From positions 1,053,001 through 1,117,000 of the forward strand of contig NZ_CP147518.1 in the NCBI RefSeq assembly GCF_037201965.1: a stretch of 64,000 bases of DNA, in the 5' to 3' direction. The position numbers were made by a program, and so were the translations under genes. Under the pieces are notes generated by a model. It saw only the letters and a program-made list of their open reading frames with translations, had not been told where the DNA came from and searched no databases. This document shows, in pieces, positions 52,520 through 60,280 of the stretch. This DNA is from Spirosoma sp. SC4-14 (lineage in GTDB: Bacteria > Bacteroidota > Bacteroidia > Cytophagales > Spirosomataceae). Within the stretch, counting starts at the first letter, position 1. Every line of letters starts with the position of its first letter.

Positions 52520-53764
52520 ATGAAGGGCGTGTTCTGTACCTTTTTAGTGCTGCTGATTTGGGCAAACGCCATAGCCCAGCCAGTGACCTATACTACTCAC
52601 ATTCGGCCCATTATTCTCCGTAATTGCGCCGTGCCCTGCCATCATCCCGGTGGCGTAGGGCCGTTTAACCTACTTACCTACGAAGACGTTGCCAAGCGGG
52701 GAAAGTTTGTGGCCAAAGTAACTCAAAGCCGTTATATGCCGCCTTTCCCGGCCGACCGCCAGTTTCAGCAGTATGCCAACGAACGGGGGCTTTCGGAAAC
52801 GGAAATTAATACGATTCAGGAATGGGTGAACGGAGGAATGGTGCAGGGAGAACCGGGCAACAGGCAGGAGGCTAAGAGCGTGGGGCCAGGGGCTGAGGGC
52901 GTGGTGCAGGGGGCTAAGCCAGATCTTGTGCTGCGGATGAAACCCTACGCAATTCAGGGTGATGGACGGGAGGATTTTCGGTATTTTCATGTGCCCATGA
53001 ACCTGAAACAGGACGTTTGGGTCGAAGCAATTGAGTTTGTGCCCGGAAATCGGAAGTTGCTCCACCACAGTCGGATCATGGTCGATTCGACCGGGACAAT
53101 GGCCGCCATTGATGGCATTGCTGAAGACGACCCTCGATTGAAGGAATTTCAGAAAACTCCCCTTGCCGACGAATTTTTGTATGGCTGGGTACCAGGCAAT
53201 GATCGGGTTACGTTTCCAGATGGAGCTGCCAAGCGTATTCGGGCGGGCAGTGATCTTATTCTGAATATTCACTATTCGCCGTCGGCCCGGCTCGATCAGG
53301 ACCAATCGGAAGTGCGGCTATATTTTGCCAAAAAGCCCGTAACACGGCCAGTATATACCCTTACGTTAACCGAAAATAATATCACGAATCAGCCTTTTCT
53401 GTTGCCTTCGGCCACTCGACCTGCGTTTTTTATGAATTATGGCCCTCTACCCGATACGGTGTATCTATTATCAGTGTTGCCCCATATGCACCGGCTTGGA
53501 CAGTCGATCAGGGCGTTTGCCATTACACCCGATGGCGATGCGGTTAACCTGATTAATATACCGGCCTGGGATTATAACTGGCAGTTGAGCTATTTCTTTA
53601 AACAGCCACTCGTTTTGCCAAAAGGCTCAACCATTATTGCCGAAGCCCACTACGATAATACTGATCAGAATCCACTGAATCCGAACCAACCAGCCAAAAC
53701 CGTTGGCTATGGCTGGAACTCTACCGACGAGATGATGAATCTGGTTTTCTATTATCTTAAATAG
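52520..53764 (+). CDS. Cytochrome c-like / copper type II monooxygenase-like fusion protein
   Basis: A 414-residue exported protein with a signal peptide ending at AIAQ (residue 20). An N-terminal heme-binding segment reads RNCAVPCHHPGGVGPF: the cysteines C36 and C40 with H41 form CX3CH rather than CX2CH, with a candidate distal Met in YMPPFP (M73). A G-rich spacer (about 115-135) leads to a domain with the copper-ligand candidates LLHHSRIM, NIHYSP and LPHMHRLG, matching the copper type II ascorbate-dependent monooxygenase C-terminal domain. It would act in the periplasm. The substrate is unknown. It ends in a tandem repeat, convergent with a redoxin gene. Confidence 0.78.
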   Translation: MKGVFCTFLVLLIWANAIAQPVTYTTHIRPIILRNCAVPCHHPGGVGPFNLLTYEDVAKRGKFVAKVTQSRYMPPFPADRQFQQYANERGLSETEINTIQEWVNGGMVQGEPGNRQEAKSVGPGAEGVVQGAKPDLVLRMKPYAIQGDGREDFRYFHVPMNLKQDVWVEAIEFVPGNRKLLHHSRIMVDSTGTMAAIDGIAEDDPRLKEFQKTPLADEFLYGWVPGNDRVTFPDGAAKRIRAGSDLILNIHYSPSARLDQDQSEVRLYFAKKPVTRPVYTLTLTENNITNQPFLLPSATRPAFFMNYGPLPDTVYLLSVLPHMHRLGQSIRAFAITPDGDAVNLINIPAWDYNWQLSYFFKQPLVLPKGSTIIAEAHYDNTDQNPLNPNQPAKTVGYGWNSTDEMMNLVFYYLK

Positions 53765-53907
53765 AATGATTGAATTGTTGAATGATTGAATTGTTGAATG
53801 ATTGAATTGTTGAATTGTTGAATGACTGAATAATGGTACGCCGTTGCGGTTAAAAACACATGACCTATAACTTACCAATTCAACAATTCAACAATTCAAT
53901 CATTCAA
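53764..53907. repeat. 16-base tandem repeats forming a long inverted repeat
   Basis: From 53764 a 16-base unit, GAATGATTGAATTGTT, is repeated exactly three times and then partly. Bases 53794-53823 are the exact complement of 53878-53907, giving 30-base arms around a 54-base loop. It lies between the convergent monooxygenase and redoxin genes; the redoxin stop codon abuts the right arm. A two-way terminator is the simplest role. Confidence 0.8.
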
Positions 53908-54480
53908 TCATTCAATCAGGCAGCCTACCGCGTCGGTACGCGGCTGAACAACCGACTTTCCTGCCAATAGAGCGGTCAATGCATCCTTTAGATAGTACTG
54001 GGTAGCCTGTGGCCGATGTTTTCCCAAATCGACATACCAGTTGTCAATTGCTCCCTGATAGCTCACTTTTCCATCCGATTGCATTACTACTACTTCTGGC
54101 GTAACACGCACCCTGAAATGGCGGGCAAGTTGCGTATTGATATCGGGTTTTCCGGCAAAAGGTAGTTTATACTCGACCCGAAAGCGTTGGATCGCTGCTG
54201 GCGTATCGGTCCGTAATGGAAACACGGCAATGAACCGAACATCCGAATGGCTGAAATGCTGATAGACTTCTGCCAACCGGACTACGTATTGCTGGCTAAT
54301 TGGGCATTCGGTATTGAGAAAAACATATACAGTCAATGTTTTCCTTGCGGCCGATACCGATTGATGCCCGCTAAGGCAGAGAATCAGCAGTAGTATCAAA
54401 ACCCAATCCAGATAAGGCTGACACGGTTGAATACCAATTTTTTGTTGGTCAACTGGTGGTTGATAATTGCTCATTGGCAT
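53908..54480 (-). CDS. Thioredoxin-fold redoxin-like protein
   Basis: A 190-residue protein with a hydrophobic segment at about 27-45 serving as signal or anchor. The thioredoxin fold is seen in LTVYVFLNTECPIS, with C59 as a single active-site Cys, VRFIAVFPLRTD, and the cis-Pro region RVRVTPEVVVMQSDG. The C-terminus ends VGCLIE. The T-x-C-P-I and V-G-C-x-I motifs are those of redoxin domains which, in other bacteria, are found fused to cytochrome c and copper monooxygenase domains like those of the convergent neighbour (from memory). A role in copper or heme delivery to that protein is inference. Confidence 0.8.
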   Translation of the reverse strand: MPMSNYQPPVDQQKIGIQPCQPYLDWVLILLLILCLSGHQSVSAARKTLTVYVFLNTECPISQQYVVRLAEVYQHFSHSDVRFIAVFPLRTDTPAAIQRFRVEYKLPFAGKPDINTQLARHFRVRVTPEVVVMQSDGKVSYQGAIDNWYVDLGKHRPQATQYYLKDALTALLAGKSVVQPRTDAVGCLIE

Positions 54481-54766
54481 ACCCTGCGTTTGTTATAAGA
54501 ATATAAATTTTTCTATGATTTACTCATTTGGTTATGCCTTAAAAATGGCAGAGTATATTAATTGTGTAAATATACGCATTGTATTTTTGGGAGAATGAGT
54601 AATTATTTTAAGCTTTATTACTCGATCATTTCAGTTTTGTTAAGTTTGTTTTAATGAGTAATAGACGTTGTTTTTGTTTTAATTGAATTTTAATCATCAA
54701 AATAATATTTTGTATGCTTAGGATAGGATAGAATTAATATTTACGATGCTTGCGCACAACAAAAAA
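54481..54766. other. AT-rich intergenic region upstream of second susC
   Basis: No gene seen. It contains an additional promoter-like pair: TTG (54562-54564), 17 bases and TATTTTTG (54582-54589), which would give a leader of about 240 bases. Confidence 0.4.
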
Positions 54767-54798
54767 TTTGTATTGTCTTTTTCTAAGATCTAGCTTTG
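54767..54798 (+). promoter_or_regulatory. Bacteroidota promoter of second susC operon
   Basis: TTTG (54767-54770), 20 bases and TAGCTTTG (54791-54798), a perfect match to the consensus. The leader to the ATG at 54838 is about 33 bases, much like locus 1. Confidence 0.65.
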
Positions 54799-54837
54799 CC
54801 GTAAACAAACGTTTTTTTAACCTAGCACTAAACTTAT

Positions 54838-57800
54838 ATGAGGAAAATTCTATGTATGAGTATACTCTTCGTATGCTCACTCTGGAGCGCTGCCTGGGCT
54901 CAGGAGCGAAGGATTATTGGTAAGGTGACGTCGGCCGAAGATGGCTCTCCTTTACCGGGCGTTTCTGTATTAATAAAAGGTACAACAAAAGGCACCGTAA
55001 CTGATGCAACTGGGCTTTATGACATTGCAGTACCCAATGCCAAAGGGACAACGTTAGTCTTTAGCTTTGTCGGTACAGTAACCCAGGAAATCGCAATTGG
55101 TAATCTGTCGGAATTGAATGTGAGTCTGGTCTCTGATTCCAAGTTGCTTACCGAAGTCGTTGTAACAGGTAGTGGGGTTGAAACCAGTAAAGCCAAACTA
55201 GGGATTTCGGTAGAAAGTGTTTCGGGGAAAAACCTGCCGCAAACCCCCACTGCGTCGATCGACCAGGCCCTGATCGGTAAAATTCCCGGTGCCCAGATTT
55301 CGTCCGTTAGTGGTAACCCTGGCGACCCGGTCAACATTCTGCTTCGCGGTATCAACTCCGTACAGGGTGGTACCAAGCCGCTGATCATGGTGGATGGTGT
55401 GCAGGTTGCGGCTACCGATATCAACTCGCTGGATCTGAGCAACGTCGACCGTGTTGAGGTAGTACAGGGCGCTGCTTCGGCTTCTATCTACGGTGCGCAG
55501 GGTGCAAATGGTGTAATTCAGGTGTTCACCAAGCGCGGAAAAAAAGGCCGGATTGCGGTGAATGTTTCCAGTAGCTATGCTTCAAACCAATTCCTGAACA
55601 CCGGCAATGTGCATAAGGCAGAGTTGCATCCTTATATGACGGATGCCAACAACAACATCATTGATGTTAATACAGGAAAACCACTGGATTATAATGAAGT
55701 TGGTTCTATTGAAGGAATCTCGTATCAGTACGGTGGCGCTACTCGCTACGGAATTCAGGATATCCGCAACGTGGCCGATAAACCCTATAATGCGAACCTG
55801 AAATATTACGATCACTTTAAGCAGGTTTTCCAGACCGGCGGCACATCAAACAACAGCATCAATATTTCAGGCGCATCGGAAAAAAGCGACTTTTCAATTG
55901 CTGCATCTAACAACCATACGCTTACTCCAATTCTGAAAAACGGCTATGTCGACAGAAGCAACCTGTCGGCCAACCTCGGCACAGAGCTGTTCAAAGGGTT
56001 TACCATACGGTCTACCACCCAGTTGGTCTACACCAAAAACACACTCCACCCAGGTTTAGGTGCGCCCGGTGGCTATGATTATGGTAAAGGTAACTCATTG
56101 GGTAGCGTTGGTACAGTATTTAGCTTTCTGAATACGTCGCCATTCTTCGATCTGACCCGTAAACTGGCCGATGGTACCTATCCGCAATACCAGACGGCTG
56201 ACTTTTTGAGTGTGAATGCTGGGAATCCATACTATCAGCAGGAGTACACCAGTGGTCTGGATAATAAAATTGACGTAGTGCAAAATTTTGATGCCGACTA
56301 TAAGGTAAATAAATTCCTGGAGTTGGACGCGAAATATGGTATCAACTACCGAAACGAAACAGCCCGCTGGACCTATTACAACCAGACACAGAATATTAAT
56401 TCGAACTACTATCCGACCTGGATCAGCAATTTTGCGCCGGATGCACAGGGGGAAATCGACAACTGGCAGTACAACACTACATTCCAGAACTTTCTGGGTA
56501 CAGCCTTCATTCGTACCGATTTTCAGGATGACTTCCATTCGAAACTGCCCATCCAGACCAGTACGCAAATCACATTCGATTATCGTAAGAAGAAATATAC
56601 TGAATACGATACCTATGGTTTAGGGTTGGGCCTGGCACCACCTTATAATATCTCATCGACCTCATCGCAGGCTGTCTATCGTGATTATGTAGAGCCATTT
56701 GTAACGTATGGCTATCTGGTTAACCAGAAAATCGACTTTGGCGATTATGGTGGTATTACGGCTGGTTTCCGGAGCGACTGGTCGTCGGCATTCGGTGGTG
56801 GTTCAACACCATTTACATTCCCGCACTTCGATGGGCGTATTGCGCCACTGGCTTTCTTTAAGAACAGTAAACTGGCGAACACGCTTTCGTACTTCAAACT
56901 CAGAGCTGCTTATGGCGAAGCGGGTATTCAGCCAGGTGCTTTTGACCGCTACCCAATTCTGAACCAGCAAAACCTCGGACCTGGTCTTGTATATACCGTT
57001 CCGACCACCAGCAACAACCCAAATTTGCAGGTAGAAGTATCGAAAGAACTTGAAATTGGTACCGACTTTACGATCAGTGGCAATTCGGGACGTACGTGGC
57101 TTAGCGCTATTAATGGTTCGTTTACGTACTGGAAACGGAAAAGCCAGAATGTAATCTATACGGTTAGCGTGCCGCCTTCGCTCGGGTCAACGGGGCAGTT
57201 AACGAACGCTATCGATATGTCGTCGAATGGCGTACAGTTCTCGCTGAATATTCCGGTCTATAACTCGAAAAACCTGAAATGGGATTTCACAACCAACTTT
57301 GGCCATCAGATCTCGATGATCGATAAGATTTCGGGTGGTGCCGATATTATTCTGACTTCGAACGCGGGCAGCACGGCGCTGGTACTGACGCCGGGCAAGC
57401 CAATTGGCCAAATCTATGGCTATAAGGCGATGACCAGCCTGGACTATACCAATCAGGAAGGCCAACGCTACATTACACCCGGCAACGAATCGAACTACAC
57501 CATGGTCGATGGTCGGGTAGTGGACAAGAAGACTTATCAGATTCAGTTTACGAACGAAACATACCCACTGGCTAACCCAAACCCAAAATTCAACGTTTCG
57601 TTCATCAATGGCTTTACGTTTAAAGATTTCCTGACGTTTAATTTCCAGATCGACTGGGTGTATGGAAGCCATTTGTACAATCAGACAAAAGAATGGATGT
57701 ACCGCGATGGGATCAGTGGCGATTTTGCCAAGCCCGTTACGATCGATGGCAAAACCGGTGCCTATACGGCCTACTGGTCGAGTGCTTATTATGGCCTATG

Positions 57801-58098
57801 GGGTAGTTTGCGGGGTGCTGGTAACAATGCTACGAAAGACTTCTATCTTGAAGACGCTTCGTTTGCCCGGCTGCGGAACATTTCGCTGGCGTTCGATCTG
57901 GCTAAAGTTGCCAAACTGCCATTCAACAAGTGCCAGTTGGTGCTGACCGGACGGAATATCTTCACTATCACGAAGTACACCGGTTATGATCCTGAAATCA
58001 GCTCAGGTTCTTCGAACTCATCGTTCGACAGAGGGGTAGACCACAGTACGCTGCCAAACATCAAGTCGTATCAGGTTGGTCTGAACATCGGGTTCTAA
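54838..58098 (+). CDS. SusC/RagA family TonB-linked outer-membrane protein (locus 2)
   Basis: A 1086-residue TonB-dependent transporter. A signal peptide ends at WAQ; a carboxypeptidase-regulatory-like domain (RIIGKVTSAEDGSPLPGVSV) is followed by the plug (SIDQALIGKIPGAQI, NILLRGINSVQGG and IYGAQGANGVIQVFTKRG) and the barrel, ending VGLNIGF. The plug differs from locus 1, so a different substrate is likely. The 5' leader and first 70 coding bases closely resemble those of locus 1, which points to an ancestral duplication. The SusD gene starts 20 bases downstream. Confidence 0.96.
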   Translation: MRKILCMSILFVCSLWSAAWAQERRIIGKVTSAEDGSPLPGVSVLIKGTTKGTVTDATGLYDIAVPNAKGTTLVFSFVGTVTQEIAIGNLSELNVSLVSDSKLLTEVVVTGSGVETSKAKLGISVESVSGKNLPQTPTASIDQALIGKIPGAQISSVSGNPGDPVNILLRGINSVQGGTKPLIMVDGVQVAATDINSLDLSNVDRVEVVQGAASASIYGAQGANGVIQVFTKRGKKGRIAVNVSSSYASNQFLNTGNVHKAELHPYMTDANNNIIDVNTGKPLDYNEVGSIEGISYQYGGATRYGIQDIRNVADKPYNANLKYYDHFKQVFQTGGTSNNSINISGASEKSDFSIAASNNHTLTPILKNGYVDRSNLSANLGTELFKGFTIRSTTQLVYTKNTLHPGLGAPGGYDYGKGNSLGSVGTVFSFLNTSPFFDLTRKLADGTYPQYQTADFLSVNAGNPYYQQEYTSGLDNKIDVVQNFDADYKVNKFLELDAKYGINYRNETARWTYYNQTQNINSNYYPTWISNFAPDAQGEIDNWQYNTTFQNFLGTAFIRTDFQDDFHSKLPIQTSTQITFDYRKKKYTEYDTYGLGLGLAPPYNISSTSSQAVYRDYVEPFVTYGYLVNQKIDFGDYGGITAGFRSDWSSAFGGGSTPFTFPHFDGRIAPLAFFKNSKLANTLSYFKLRAAYGEAGIQPGAFDRYPILNQQNLGPGLVYTVPTTSNNPNLQVEVSKELEIGTDFTISGNSGRTWLSAINGSFTYWKRKSQNVIYTVSVPPSLGSTGQLTNAIDMSSNGVQFSLNIPVYNSKNLKWDFTTNFGHQISMIDKISGGADIILTSNAGSTALVLTPGKPIGQIYGYKAMTSLDYTNQEGQRYITPGNESNYTMVDGRVVDKKTYQIQFTNETYPLANPNPKFNVSFINGFTFKDFLTFNFQIDWVYGSHLYNQTKEWMYRDGISGDFAKPVTIDGKTGAYTAYWSSAYYGLWGSLRGAGNNATKDFYLEDASFARLRNISLAFDLAKVAKLPFNKCQLVLTGRNIFTITKYTGYDPEISSGSSNSSFDRGVDHSTLPNIKSYQVGLNIGF

Positions 58099-58117
58099 TC
58101 GTAAACGTCTTTTACAC

Positions 58118-59800
58118 ATGAAACGCTCTATAAAAAATAAATTCATCTATACGGCTTCATTAACAGCCATTTTGCTTGGAGGGGTATCCTGTAAGGATCA
58201 ACTGGATGTAGGCAACCCAAACGCACCGACGGTTGCAGCCAACGTGAATACCGAAAGCGGTCTTATTTCGCTGGCCCAGGGTGGCGTGTATATCAACGGT
58301 TTTTATAATGGCGATGGCTGGCTGGGAAATAGCTACTTCTCGTTGCCGCTGGGCTATCAGGAATTGATGGCCGACAACCTCGGTGCCGATGCCTCGAACA
58401 ACCAGATCACCACAATCGGGGTGCCCGACTATATTATTCTGGACGACGGTACGAAGGTGACAAACTCAGCTCCGCAGATAAGCATTATTCGTTCGTATAA
58501 CAGCCGGGCGGCCACGGGAGCTGGTAACAACGCCATCTATTACCAGTGGTTAAATATGTATGCGCTGAATAATGCCTGTAACGAAGTATTAGCGCTTGTT
58601 GATGGTATTAAGTTTTCGGGCGATGCTACCAGCCGGACCAATACCATTAAAGCCTGGTGTTACTGGTGGAAAGGGTTTGCCTATGCCTCAATCGGATCGA
58701 TGTATTATTCGGGTCTGATCGAAGATAAAGCGGGGCAGACCGATGGTAATTATGTACTCCATGATGCCATTATTAACCAGTCGAATACCTTCTTCAATCA
58801 GGCGGCTACCACATTAGGAACTATCAGCAGCGAGTCGGACTATGAAGAAGTATTGGGCCAGTTGATTCCCGCCTTTACGCAGGTTGGCAATGGCGGTATT
58901 CCAACTATCGATATGTGGAAACGGAATATTAACACCATGCTGGCTCGCAATATTCTGGTGAACAAGCTGTCGCCGTTTGTCAATGGCAATCCGAGCGCCA
59001 CGATCTCTAAGTCGTCGACAACGGCCATGACCGATGCCGACTGGAATAGTGTATTGACACTGGCTACTGCGGGTATTCAGAAAGGCGATATCGTATTTAC
59101 GGGACGGAGTGTAGCCTCTAACTACTTCTTCTCGGCTTCGGGGGGTACGGTTGCGGCTCTGACAACGGGCGTAAATACGGCCACTACGTTCAAAATCAGC
59201 GAGCGGTTTATTCAGTCGTTCAACGCGGGCGATAAGCGGTTTACCAACAACTTCAATACCAACACCACTTACAAAAACAACTATACGTTTACAACGCGCT
59301 ATAGCATTACCGATGGGGGTAATGGCGAGCCTGGCGTATATGTGTATGGAACCAAGGCTGTTGGTGAGTATGAAGTCTACATTGCGGGTAGCTACGAGGA
59401 AAACCAATTGATGCTTGCCGAGGCAAATATCCGTTTGGGTAACATTGAAAAAGGGTTAGGCTATATCGATGCAGTGCGAGCCTATCAGGGAGCCGGTGTT
59501 GCACCCGTAGCTGGTACGGGCCTTTCGCTGGCCAAAGCACTGACTGAGCTAACCAAAGAACGCCGTGTGTCGTTGTTTGGCCGTGGTCTGGCCTACTACG
59601 ATAGCCGTCGCTGGGGCTGGACCTACGATGTATCGGTGGGTGGCGGAAGCTATGGCAACACCGTTGTTACAACGGCCGGTGCCATCAATAAGAACGTAAC
59701 CATTAGCTACAACTTCATGGATTACTGGGATGTACCGGCCGATGAGTCGGTTCTGAATCCGTCTACATCCGGCGTTTCAACGACAAATCCGAATTATTAA
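58118..59800 (+). CDS. SusD/RagB family outer-membrane lipoprotein (locus 2)
   Basis: A 560-residue lipoprotein with lipobox GVSC25, 20 bases after susC. The helical SusD fold is indicated by YQWLNMYALNNACNEVLALVDG, AWCYWWKGFAYASIGSMYYSGL and the C-terminal ELTKERRVSLFGRGLAYYDSRRWGW, the last being a well-conserved family motif (LxxERRxExFxEGxRxxDxxR). It should cap the cognate SusC barrel on the cell surface. No glycosidase or other enzyme follows; the operon ends at a terminator. Confidence 0.95.
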   Translation: MKRSIKNKFIYTASLTAILLGGVSCKDQLDVGNPNAPTVAANVNTESGLISLAQGGVYINGFYNGDGWLGNSYFSLPLGYQELMADNLGADASNNQITTIGVPDYIILDDGTKVTNSAPQISIIRSYNSRAATGAGNNAIYYQWLNMYALNNACNEVLALVDGIKFSGDATSRTNTIKAWCYWWKGFAYASIGSMYYSGLIEDKAGQTDGNYVLHDAIINQSNTFFNQAATTLGTISSESDYEEVLGQLIPAFTQVGNGGIPTIDMWKRNINTMLARNILVNKLSPFVNGNPSATISKSSTTAMTDADWNSVLTLATAGIQKGDIVFTGRSVASNYFFSASGGTVAALTTGVNTATTFKISERFIQSFNAGDKRFTNNFNTNTTYKNNYTFTTRYSITDGGNGEPGVYVYGTKAVGEYEVYIAGSYEENQLMLAEANIRLGNIEKGLGYIDAVRAYQGAGVAPVAGTGLSLAKALTELTKERRVSLFGRGLAYYDSRRWGWTYDVSVGGGSYGNTVVTTAGAINKNVTISYNFMDYWDVPADESVLNPSTSGVSTTNPNY

Positions 59801-59832
59801 TGGATTTGTAGAAACCAATCATTTATTTCTGG

Positions 59833-59863
59833 GAAGAGGCTCATCTGTAAGGTGAGCCTCTTC
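59833..59863 (+). terminator. Terminator of susCD locus 2
   Basis: A perfect 11-base stem (GAAGAGGCTCA at 59833-59843 with 59853-59863) and a 9-base loop, 32 bases past the susD stop. Confidence 0.75.
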
Positions 59864-60280
59864 TGTATGTAAGGGCAACGTTCTGGCTTTAGTTTGCGTA
59901 ATCCAGTACGGGGAATGTGGTTATGAATGAAGGCGTATTAATCGGCTGATTAGCAAGGTCGTTTGAATCAGGATTTACTGCGGTATTCATGAATTTTAGA
60001 ATAACTGATTCAAATACAACTGTTAATGCCATTTTTTAGGGTAAAAAGCCGATAATTCTGTGGCTAGTTCACCTATAGATTTATACGACGAGCGTTTTTT
60101 TTTCGTTAAAAGCGGTAGCATCCTGCTGGATTTTCAGTACATTGTTTTGCTGTCTGAAGAAGTTTTACCCAGCGTAGCAATGCAATGTGGTTTATTTATA
60201 CGGAACACAGACCCGTGAAACGCTGCTCTGAAAAAACTAGTAACAACCTTAACTGATTTTGCCTGGATTATAACGTATAC
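59864..60280. other. Intergenic region upstream of third susC
   Basis: About 417 bases with no supported gene. The nearest promoter-like element is TGATTTTG (60254-60261), one mismatch from TAnnTTTG and 20 bases before the start codon, without a clear -33 box. Confidence 0.4.

Noticed and set aside
53764-53920. Repeats resembling a CRISPR array
   Set aside because: Units are 16 bases in direct contact, with no unique spacers and no cas genes; a tandem repeat forming a palindrome explains them.
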